Positions 48,601 through 55,622 of a stretch of DNA of 64,000 nucleotides are shown here, piece by piece. Source of the stretch: Pycnococcus provasolii. Lineage: Eukaryota; Chlorophyta; Pseudoscourfieldiophyceae; Pseudoscourfieldiales; Pycnococcaceae. Every line of letters starts with the position of its first letter. Positions within the stretch are counted from its first letter, which is position 1. The translations under genes were made by a program, and so were the position numbers. The stretch lies in assembly GCA_938743325.2 (NCBI GenBank), contig OW568878.1, positions 310,001-374,000 on the forward strand, given 5' to 3'. Below the pieces are notes generated by a model that worked only from the letters and a program-made list of their open reading frames with translations, was not told where the DNA came from and ran no database searches.

Positions 48601-49509
48601 ACCACCACCTCATCGACCACGACGACGACGACAACTACTACATGGGGACCCGCTGACGTTGATGAAGTCGCCAAGGTTCTCGAGGCACAACTACAACCAA
48701 TCAACGGATTTTACAAATACCGAAGTACTCTGTTCAGGGATGCCGCAGAATGTGTTCTAAATGCCAAGCGCGAATACTTCATCGGTGGTGCATATATCGT
48801 GTCCCGTTGGCCTCGGGTGAAGGTGACAATGCGCACCCCTGCTTTTCAAATTCTTGGTGATACGAAGGTTCCTCTGACAGATATGGTGCTGCTTGATTGG
48901 AATCACCGCCAATACAATCCAAATGCTCTTTACACCGATTTTGTTCCCGACCCGATTGTGAATGGCGTAACAGACTTTCTCCAAAACATTTTCAAGGATG
49001 GTGTGGATGATACCTTGAAGTTCATTGGTCTTGGAGATATTGCAGACGTCGATAAGCTTCGCAACGACCTTGTGTCATCCTCGAATCCCGTAATTGCCGA
49101 TGCAACGAAATTCGCGGCTGACTTAGCAGCAAGCGCAGTTCCCGAGATGAAAGGGCTCTTGCCGCCTAATATCTTTCAGGTCGGCGTCCCTCCGTTCTGC
49201 GCATCGGATCTACTCCCAGTTGAGGAACTTTGGTGGAAATTCCCGTTGTACGTGCCGCCTCTTCTTACGGCAGCATTTGATGCGCTGACGACGAGGCGCC
49301 GGAATTTGCTAGGAGAGGACAGCGTACTCGCGGATGAGTTGCACGCGATGAGGAGGAGGCGTCTCCCGAGGAACACCACATGCGCGTCACACAGCCAGCC
49401 GTGCTCGTTCTCCGAGCAGTGCTGCGGCGAAACTGTTTGTGGATATCCGGAGCACTCGGTTTGGCCGGTGTGTCTCCGCGACGACGAGGTTCAGGGCAAT
49501 GTCTTGTAA
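45679..49509 (+). CDS. EF-hand/TM/large-ectodomain protein C
   Basis: 1276 aa, uninterrupted. N-terminal motif FWRRNPKGIDVVGLL, EF-hand loop DSSGDGYLSAAE (residues 68-79), membrane span about 98-124 ending VVVELSKE. The ectodomain matches B over long stretches (MRDIGVPVITYAGEIPVFT; FKAPYEFVMMALNTGIEFRF), carries a Val/Glu/Lys helical repeat (EVVEKVVEVVVEVVETV near 415-432) and a Thr-rich spacer (about 935-990) encoded by an ACGGCTACGACC-type repeat. It ends with C-x6-C-x5-CC-x4-C-x10-C, knottin-like as in B. No signal peptide; type II membrane protein inferred. Start ATG 45679. Together with B it forms a divergent pair; A is more distant. No known family was recognised. Confidence 0.75.
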   Translation: MATFIRSLAIWKTHARTEDRGRGTREPSSGDTRTDEFWRRNPKGIDVVGLLADEPSTSELAATIRAIDSSGDGYLSAAEFQEGMNKLVDTRELVKKNTKIALALVAALLLLLAAIGGLMFVVVELSKEVKVGDDNVMRASGSNKAARMASDAFSVGEDGYDSRLKVRGASSSSTKDKEAVPARRAVVGADTGTGTVMTEVNHKNDKRIKTADLFDMSPEALSDVKRVTVPFGDTLSSIAVSGGVQTSQLTSIQKGGITLKVMSFYTEDPIYTRLVVTRVDAKASPGNATEKDIIKCQMYRLTDEAYEAVFEGAYAPTPANFDSNLNDKLEEYKQGQTGSRRHLLDAIHSPTDEMREVMEKSGHSRNLLFWGFIVAIFTPPPPPVPSCDWWCQEQRKWSQAAEEEVNKVVEVVEKVVEVVVEVVETVADALGIEINFIGDAINVLLDGKSVSEVTADLKNQVLGFFDDILGTLNDFIDWLPFDIFDIPGEIERFLHGIGSEFVGTMGNLMKNILGDMKEWFYIEGDRFCLGRSAASAGNMVYEEDGWKAQFVMPATENCVGVLWSGVKMDFDRITGCFKTILNDNPITEFVAEVLNEMLKAMPDSLIKMLDDIENQILELVRDIFGDGARDFVKQVFDIVDIGTNEIKNTAGKRLLSDGTMRRDLLDAFDKLPKEGKPQHIRKVLLHPTATPHERRTLEEILQNVTHRRIAATMHKLYGAKPEIHETAVKSASSSDIHRRDLLLFSKQDIRNLAWFKSIPFKLSLAAEVVLSKTFDILIEESGDVMRDIGVPVITYAGEIPVFTCISIKLGIRLQFKAPYEFVMMALNTGIEFRFKTNFDMQVDVATGAIMSTFDTSKDGRTGVRLIGDTLVGHAYAGFQIELGLDVGVCLATFCFDLSMNYTQDVLGMGYDFVMDPGNTEIIENYERRDLQDNTTAETTTETTTNTAETTATTTATTTATTTATTTADTTTTTTTTTSSTTTTTTTTTWGPADVDEVAKVLEAQLQPINGFYKYRSTLFRDAAECVLNAKREYFIGGAYIVSRWPRVKVTMRTPAFQILGDTKVPLTDMVLLDWNHRQYNPNALYTDFVPDPIVNGVTDFLQNIFKDGVDDTLKFIGLGDIADVDKLRNDLVSSSNPVIADATKFAADLAASAVPEMKGLLPPNIFQVGVPPFCASDLLPVEELWWKFPLYVPPLLTAAFDALTTRRRNLLGEDSVLADELHAMRRRRLPRNTTCASHSQPCSFSEQCCGETVCGYPEHSVWPVCLRDDEVQGNVL
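48480..48645 (+). repeat. Thr-codon repeat inside EF-hand protein C
   Basis: Imperfect repeats of ACGGCTACGACC and ACCACC/ACGACG give a run of Thr broken by Ala and Glu. It is probably a glycosylated, flexible spacer and prone to length change. Confidence 0.9.
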
Positions 49510-49822
49510 TAATAATCAAACGCATCGCATCGGTGTGCACCACAGTCTATCGTGGTAGGTACATACTTTAAGCGTCTTAATAAGTAGATTACAAACAAAC
49601 TTTTGGACAGACAGACTCGCCAATTTGAACCCCGACCCCGGTCACTTGTTCCTCCGCCTCCCTTTCCCCGGTGCAAATCTTGCTTTTGATTTGTTTCGCT
49701 GGAACCGCTGCCCGGTAGATAGAATCAGGGGGAAAACAATTGCACATAAAATTAACTTACACAACTTACACATATCTAAATCACATGTTTGTAGTCATGC
49801 TGCCGCCTCCTAAGACGACACA
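49510..49822. repeat. Convergent gap with the shared 33-nt motif
   Basis: It lies between the stops of EF-hand protein C and the ethanolamine ammonia-lyase. At 49564-49596 it carries the motif also found at 40207-40239. No gene is seen in the rest. Confidence 0.7.
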
Positions 49823-52198
49823 TCACGCATCGGACGCCTGCTCGAGGAGTAAGCGTACGGCGATGCGACCAGCCTCGCGCGGGTCCAGCGCCGTCGCGCT
49901 TACGCCGGAGATGACGCGCGTGTCGCAGTGATCCACAGGCGAGCAGCGATCTGACCATTTGCTCCGACGCGCACAAGTCAGGTACACGCTGAAGTTGTCG
50001 TGGCCACATCCCGGGCGCTCGCCGACGACATGCACGATACACGCGGCGTCGTCCGCATTTCCATTCGCAAATAGGCGCTCCCCAATCGCATAGCCAAGAC
50101 GAACACGCGCGTTGCGGCAGAATAGCAACGCTGGAGGTGTTGAGCTACTCCCCACATCAAGGGAGCCGGATGCTGAATGGAGAAAACTCTCGAGGAAGTC
50201 TGCGAGCTGCGAACCCTTCTCCACCGAGCATGCGTTCAAGCCGTCGCTCACGACCACCTGAACAAATGGCAGCGGGGAGATTTCTTCCATCGTCGCATGC
50301 AGGCGCTCGCGAAGTGAATCGACCAATTCCATGCTTGGTCCGTCGAGAACCTCGCCCGTCTTTGGATTGTTTATGTATTCCGCGCGATCGGCACTCTGCG
50401 ACCGAAGCACGAAGTGCTGCGCGAAACCACCGATGTCCTGCGGCTCTTCGGAGAGCGAGCGCCACAGCACGTCCTTCGCGTGCGACACAATCTGACGAAG
50501 GTTTGCGTCTAATTCTGGAGCCGGCAACCACGGCATATCGCCGTGCCTATTCGACAGCCACACACCTCGCGCGCGAACCTCCGCTATTCTCGTCTCAGCC
50601 TCGGCAAGGCTTGCTGACTCTGAGGGAGCTTGCTTGCCCTCCCGCACAGCTTTTGCGCATGCGTACTTGTGGTACACCCATGCGATGTCGCCAAAGCGTT
50701 CCGTCGGCGCGCCAGTCTCCGCGTCTACCACCCCGAGAGTTTCGGCGAAAAATTTCTGCATGGGAGGGTTAATGCGATATCCAAACTTGTCGCGAATACG
50801 CACATGGTCCTGAAACGACGTCGTCAGATAGGAGAGCATCGGATCAAGGCGCGTGGGCAGCGCCATCATGTACGCCGGATTGGCGGGTAAGACGGCGTCG
50901 ATCGCCTCCTCGAGCTCATCGTAGCTGATGTGCATGTGCATCGTTGCGCAGATGTCGAGACCGACGCACAGGCCGTGCAGCTTGCCCATGACCGTGTCTT
51001 CAAGACAAACACGAATGAGCTGCTCCTTGGAAGAGAACACCTCCGGTCCGAGGAACCCAGAGACGTCGTTCAGGATGACGTGCGATGCCGGCGCACCTTT
51101 GCTGCGCTGGTCGCGAATTGCCATTCGAACGCCACGAGCCATTCCGTACTTTCTCGACTCGAGAAGGGCCATGTCGCATGCGTTCGCGGCGCCATTCGTT
51201 GTCTCCGAACCTTGGCCTGTTTCAAAGTAAAGGCCCCACGGCAGCACAGCGTCGGACGTCGCCTTGTCGTGAGCATGCGCGACGATCGAGTCGACGGAAA
51301 TTCCAAATGTTCGATTCGCTGCGTCGGTTCCGGCGATGGACGAGAAGTGGTAGCCCGTCGGCATTCCCTCCTTGGCAAGCTGCGCCTGCGTGTCAATGTG
51401 AGAGAGGCAGCAGTGCGGCAGCACTTTCTCAAGCCCGAACGTCTCGACGACGTCGAACAGTGTCGACTCTGTGCGCGCGATAATTTCCGGCCTAGAGTCG
51501 ACCGGGTTATTTCCAATGACAATGTCGCCGACGCCAAATGCAAATGCGTTCATGCACTGCCAGAAGATGTCCTCCGCGTTGTCCGTAGGGCTGTTTGGCT
51601 GTATGCGTGCACCGAAAAATCCCCTCTTGCCGATTGAGCACGCGTAGCTGTCGCCGTCGTTTTCTGCACCGTCGTCGTCGACGAGAGGATTGAAAATTTT
51701 CCCCGAGATGAGTATGAGTTGTTCGTTCGTGCAGATGCGCGTGACAGCTGCGATGACGTCAGACGTGAGCCCGGTCGCGACATGTTTGATGTCTTCGCCG
51801 TCGCTGTCGAGCAGGAATTGCCGCAGCTGTCCAAATGTCCACGACGCGACTTTGCTCGTGACATGTTTGTTGACGTGCTCGACGCCGTACGTGTATACGC
51901 GGTCCATGGACGGCACGGGTGCGTCAAGAAGTTCCTGTACCGTTCTTTGTGCGAGTTGCAGGCACGCCGCCCGTCTCTCGTCGTCTTCTTGTCTTGACGC
52001 TCCACACGTCTGCATGGCGCTGTCGAGGATATCGCCCTCCTTGAATGACGCCGCACGCGACACTAACACGCGAATGGGTATACCGTCCTGCGCGACTAGG
52101 TCGAACGCTGAAGACGACGACTGCTCCGCCTCGACGTACTTGCCTCCTTGAGAATAGAGCACAGCGCCGCCGCGCGCCTTCACAGAGGCCACATCCAT
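49823..52198 (-). CDS. Fused ethanolamine ammonia-lyase (EutB-EutC in one protein)
   Basis: 791 aa. Residues about 110-470 match the large subunit EutB: ARIQPNSPTDNAEDI, GDIVIGNNPVDS, HFSSIAGTDAANRTFGIS, YFETGQGSETTNGA and EDTVMGKLHGLCVGLDICAT. Residues about 590-785 match the small subunit EutC: VQVVVSDGLNACSV, RLGYAIGERL and HVVGERPGCGHDNFSVYLT. In bacteria the two are separate, form an (alpha-beta)6 complex with adenosylcobalamin and convert ethanolamine to acetaldehyde and ammonia. Here one chain does both, which implies a B12-dependent reaction. No carboxysome-like shell protein or EutA reactivase is in the window. ATG 52198 is used; the upstream frame opens only from TTG. No intron is seen. 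Confidence 0.92.
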   Translation of the reverse strand: MDVASVKARGGAVLYSQGGKYVEAEQSSSSAFDLVAQDGIPIRVLVSRAASFKEGDILDSAMQTCGASRQEDDERRAACLQLAQRTVQELLDAPVPSMDRVYTYGVEHVNKHVTSKVASWTFGQLRQFLLDSDGEDIKHVATGLTSDVIAAVTRICTNEQLILISGKIFNPLVDDDGAENDGDSYACSIGKRGFFGARIQPNSPTDNAEDIFWQCMNAFAFGVGDIVIGNNPVDSRPEIIARTESTLFDVVETFGLEKVLPHCCLSHIDTQAQLAKEGMPTGYHFSSIAGTDAANRTFGISVDSIVAHAHDKATSDAVLPWGLYFETGQGSETTNGAANACDMALLESRKYGMARGVRMAIRDQRSKGAPASHVILNDVSGFLGPEVFSSKEQLIRVCLEDTVMGKLHGLCVGLDICATMHMHISYDELEEAIDAVLPANPAYMMALPTRLDPMLSYLTTSFQDHVRIRDKFGYRINPPMQKFFAETLGVVDAETGAPTERFGDIAWVYHKYACAKAVREGKQAPSESASLAEAETRIAEVRARGVWLSNRHGDMPWLPAPELDANLRQIVSHAKDVLWRSLSEEPQDIGGFAQHFVLRSQSADRAEYINNPKTGEVLDGPSMELVDSLRERLHATMEEISPLPFVQVVVSDGLNACSVEKGSQLADFLESFLHSASGSLDVGSSSTPPALLFCRNARVRLGYAIGERLFANGNADDAACIVHVVGERPGCGHDNFSVYLTCARRSKWSDRCSPVDHCDTRVISGVSATALDPREAGRIAVRLLLEQASDA

Positions 52199-52658
52199 GC
52201 CGATGGACTGGACCCACAAAAGAAGAAGTTGATGAGGCAGTTGAATTCGGATGTGGGAAGTGAAAATGGGTGTTGTCGCCAACGAAGACCCAAACCGACG
52301 CTGGGTCCCAAAACGCGTCCGTTAACCCTTTGAGCCCTATTTGCACCAACTGCTACACCAGGGGAAATTCCCGAGAGAAGTCGTTGTTACCTCTTCCGCT
52401 CCCCCATACACTGTATCTCATTGTTTTCACTGCGGATTTCCGTGGCGGCACCGCTGCTGCCTTCGCCTTCCATTGCGTAGGCGGGCTGAGCACTGCAACT
52501 CACGGGCAGCTCGTCAGCGCACTTCACGCGTGAGGGGGTCGCACTGCTCGAACGACACGCGCCGATTTATTCACATTTCGCAGGCCACGTTTTTGGTGTT
52601 TTCACCTTCCATTGCTCGCGTCGCACGGACCGGCTTCCACAGCTAACTCGCACGGGCC
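52199..52658. promoter_or_regulatory. Divergent intergenic region between ammonia-lyase and low-complexity gene
   Basis: 460 nt from which both genes are read outwards. No ORF or repeat of note; presumably holds both promoters. Confidence 0.45.
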
Positions 52659-53441
52659 ATGGGCATATGGGAGGCTCTATTTGGCGCACCTGCACGCGCC
52701 ACGGAACCTCATGACACTGCTCTTCCACCGCACCATGCTCATCAAGGACGGCCAAGGAGGCAGGGCGAACGAGCAGCTCGGTCTCCCGACGACGATGACG
52801 ACGACGGCTTTGACCCAGGCGACGACGGAGCACCGTCCGACGTAGACGTCGAGGACCTCGTCGGCCTCTTGCATGACATGGAAGACTACGGTGTCGACCC
52901 GCTTGACATTGCCGAGTTGGATGATGTCGACGTGGAGCAAGAGCAGGTGACCAAAAACGCCGGTGCCGGTGCCGCTCCGGCACATCATGGGCGCTCAGAG
53001 CCGCCCCCGCCGCCCCCGCCGACGGAGGGTGCACGCGGACGAGGACGCGGACGTGGACGACACACGCCACCGCAGACGGGCCGTGGACGCGGACGCGGAC
53101 GGCACACGCCACCGCCGCCGGCTTCACATGCCGAAGTACCTGTGGACGCCATGAACTTGTCGGACATCAAGAACGAGATCAAAGCGCTGGGATACTTCGA
53201 GCTCGACGACACGTCGGTGTCGGCGTTGCGAGAGGTACTGAAGGAAGTGCGAGCGGACCGAGTAACTTCGGGTAACACTCGAAGTTCTCGTACGCCTTCC
53301 ACAGATCCCCTCCCGTACGAATGGTGGAAAGGTGAGTGGACGACGCCACCTGCTTGTCACGCTGCCCTGGGCACGGCACTGTGCCACCTGCATACTGCAG
53401 GAGCGCCATACCTACTGAGTACATGCTGTAGGAACGCGTAA
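52659..53441 (+). CDS. Acidic/Arg-Gly-rich low-complexity protein with a possible SAP-like segment
   Basis: 260 aa as read. An acidic block (DDDDDDGFDPGDDGAPSDVDV) is followed by a stretch RGRGRGRGRHTPPQTGRGRG like RGG RNA-binding regions, then MNLSDIKNEIKALGYFELDD, a two-helix SAP- or LEM-like pattern. At 53332 AAAG|GTGAGT matches a splice donor, and CTGCAG at 53395-53400 could be its acceptor; splicing out 69 nt keeps the frame, so both forms end at the same stop. The gene might continue into further exons that I cannot place. Function unknown. Confidence 0.5.
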   Translation: MGIWEALFGAPARATEPHDTALPPHHAHQGRPRRQGERAARSPDDDDDDGFDPGDDGAPSDVDVEDLVGLLHDMEDYGVDPLDIAELDDVDVEQEQVTKNAGAGAAPAHHGRSEPPPPPPPTEGARGRGRGRGRHTPPQTGRGRGRGRHTPPPPASHAEVPVDAMNLSDIKNEIKALGYFELDDTSVSALREVLKEVRADRVTSGNTRSSRTPSTDPLPYEWWKGEWTTPPACHAALGTALCHLHTAGAPYLLSTCCRNA

Positions 53442-54349
53442 GCACCCCCCACCTAACGGTCCCTTTGTTAACAAACTCCCGACACCTTGGGGGAGGGTCC
53501 CAAACCTCAACCAACCTTCGCCAGGCAAAAGCCCTTGGGGTTGGGGGAAACCAAAACACCATCTCCTATCGCCTCCTCTCCTCTCCTTAAACCCCAAACA
53601 CATCTCTTCTCCTCACCTCAACACCGCCACGCCACCCACCATCATGCGCCACGACATGCTGCACAGTGGACGGGACAACAAGGACGGTGGACGGGACAAG
53701 CGTTGCATGTCTCCACGACGTGCCGCGATCCAGTACACTTCTTCCGCGTGTTTTTTACGCTTGCGATGAGCAACCTCTTCATCAAGAGCAGCGTCAAATA
53801 CTTTGAGAAGCTTTCGCAGATACTAGGATCGTCCGCACGTTTTCCTCCGCCTGCCTCAACGCGAACGACAACGTGTACTTGAGGCCTTGCGTTCGCGGTG
53901 CTGTCAGCCGCGCCAGAATTCCCTCCGCGCTGTCGATCGCCGACATTACCGCCGGTTTCGGTACACCCATGGATAGTTTGGTTAGCGCCGATATCATGCG
54001 CGGTCGATCGGCAGGTCCAGACGCGTGGCTGCATGAGCGCTGCGCGCTCGTGCTCGCGCCTCCGGACGCTCACGCCGTGGTCGGCGTGCGCTGCCCCTCC
54101 GACGATGCCGACGTACCTCGTGGCGGTAGTGCGACGCGCAAAATATTGACAACAGGTGCAGTAGTGCACGATTACAGGGAAACAAAACGGTCGCGAGCGC
54201 GACCGGGATCCCAGGGTGCTATCCCAGAATCTCCGGCCCCTGGGGTCGTGGGTATTGACCACAACGGATCCCCTGCCAACCCCCTCCTGGAGTCTCCCCC
54301 CCAGGCGTCGGTTCCGACTTCCGAATCCTGCCACCTACGCATCAGCATC
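53442..54349. other. Region with coding-like sequence of unclear ownership
   Basis: From about 53800 to 54170 one plus-strand frame has strong GC-third-position codons and protein-like content (IVRTFSSACLNANDNVYLRP; GFGTPMDSLVSADIM). It runs in frame into the F-box gene but lacks an early ATG, and CTTTCGCAG at about 53813-53821 could be a splice acceptor. It may be an upstream exon of the F-box gene or of the preceding gene. A 230-aa frame on the minus strand also exists here and is judged a shadow. Confidence 0.4.
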
Positions 54350-55567
54350 ATGGCCGCCATCTCTCGTGTATCCTCCGACTCGAGTGCACCACAGCCACAG
54401 CCACAGCCACAGCCACATCAAGAGCCAGCATCTCTGTTCGTCTCTGTTCTCTGCACAACAATCTCGGAATCAAGTTCTTTGCTTCCTCTTAGTGAGTCAG
54501 TACCTCTTAGTCTTAGGAACGATTCCTCGTCTTCTGGCTTGATCCATGTTTCTTTTTTGTACTCGTCTTCTTCGGGTTTTTCTTCGGGGTGGCATTCGTC
54601 TTCATCACCACCACCGAAACCACAGCCTGATTCTTCATCACCACAGCCTGCTTCTGATTCTGATTCTGCGGTTTCGCCTCCAGTGATTGTTGCCGTCTCA
54701 GTGACATTAGTCCCGCTTGGTCCTCACCACATGGGTGTGGATGTCGCCCTGCGTGTGGTGAAGAAAAACGACGACCAAATGGAGCAAGAAGCACGTTCGC
54801 CTTGTCGGGGATTCTCGACGTGCCTGAAAACTTCCACGAGGGACGTTTCTGCAACGCGCACGCAAATCATCGACGGCGTCGTCACGCCCACGATTAAACT
54901 GGCGCGCGAAATCGCACAACTCAACCCGCTACCGGACCTGCTGACATTGCCCGAGGAACTCAAGGCGCGCATCGTCCAGCTAAATGTCACGCCTAAGGCA
55001 AAACTAAAGATGATAGTAAGGCCAGCGATACAACAGGCAACACGACGTAACATCGAACAAATGCAACAGGGACTCGTCGACGACCGCGTCGACCCTGAAC
55101 CTAGCCCACCGCACGCATCGGAAGAGGCTCGAACACTTGTCACCATCGCTATGACAAGCAAGCACTTGGCACACGCGGCGGACGCGGCGTGGCGCGACGT
55201 GCTCGACGCGGACTACCCTGAATGGCAGCAGCGGCGTGAGAACGTCAACAACGAAGCGCCACCTCGCGACGTGTATCGACAAATGCTTTCGGAAGAACGA
55301 CGCGCGCACCGAGAGCGCTTAAACTTTCTTCGACTAGTCAGGCAGCAAGAAGAGGCGCGCATCGCACGTGCACTGCAACCGCCGGCACCTCGCTTGCCTC
55401 CTGGCTTTGGAATTCCAGGGGTCGTTGGCGGCGACTATGACCGATTTCCTGGCGGTGGCGGCCGCGGCCTTGGCGGCGGTGGTCCCTTCGGTGGTCCGCC
55501 AGGCTTCGGCGGCGGCGGTGGATTTGGGCCACGAGGCGGCGGCGGTTTCGGCGGCGGTTTCTTTTGA
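54350..55567 (+). CDS. F-box protein, FBXO7-like
   Basis: 405 aa from ATG 54350 (the frame continues upstream and the true N-terminus may be longer). A Pro/Ser/Gln-rich region leads to an F-box-like segment: LLTLPEELKARIVQLNVTPK, an insertion of about 50 residues, then LVTIAMTSKHLAHAADAAWRDVL and ADYPEW. The following PRDVYRQMLSEERRAHRER is typical of the stretch after an F-box. The C-terminus RLPPGFGIPGVVGGDYDRFPGG followed by Gly/Phe runs recalls the proline-rich tail of FBXO7 (IPG-I-GG-E/D-YD), a Skp1-Cul1 ligase adaptor and proteasome-linked protein. The split F-box is odd and lowers confidence. The stop is 55 nt from the convergent gene. Confidence 0.5.
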   Translation: MAAISRVSSDSSAPQPQPQPQPHQEPASLFVSVLCTTISESSSLLPLSESVPLSLRNDSSSSGLIHVSFLYSSSSGFSSGWHSSSSPPPKPQPDSSSPQPASDSDSAVSPPVIVAVSVTLVPLGPHHMGVDVALRVVKKNDDQMEQEARSPCRGFSTCLKTSTRDVSATRTQIIDGVVTPTIKLAREIAQLNPLPDLLTLPEELKARIVQLNVTPKAKLKMIVRPAIQQATRRNIEQMQQGLVDDRVDPEPSPPHASEEARTLVTIAMTSKHLAHAADAAWRDVLDADYPEWQQRRENVNNEAPPRDVYRQMLSEERRAHRERLNFLRLVRQQEEARIARALQPPAPRLPPGFGIPGVVGGDYDRFPGGGGRGLGGGGPFGGPPGFGGGGGFGPRGGGGFGGGFF

Positions 55568-55622
55568 AGAAAAGAGAAAATTTTGTTGTAAATTCAAAAA
55601 TGTGTTTACCAATTCAATCTAC

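Noticed and set aside
40537-49509. Cys-rich tails of EF-hand proteins as secreted knottin peptides
   Set aside because: The Cys patterns are C-terminal parts of very large membrane proteins; no separate short gene with its own signal peptide is present.
53642-54334. 230-aa minus-strand ORF and an inner 67-aa frame
   Set aside because: No start context or domain; the plus frame over the same DNA has better codon bias. Not fully excluded.
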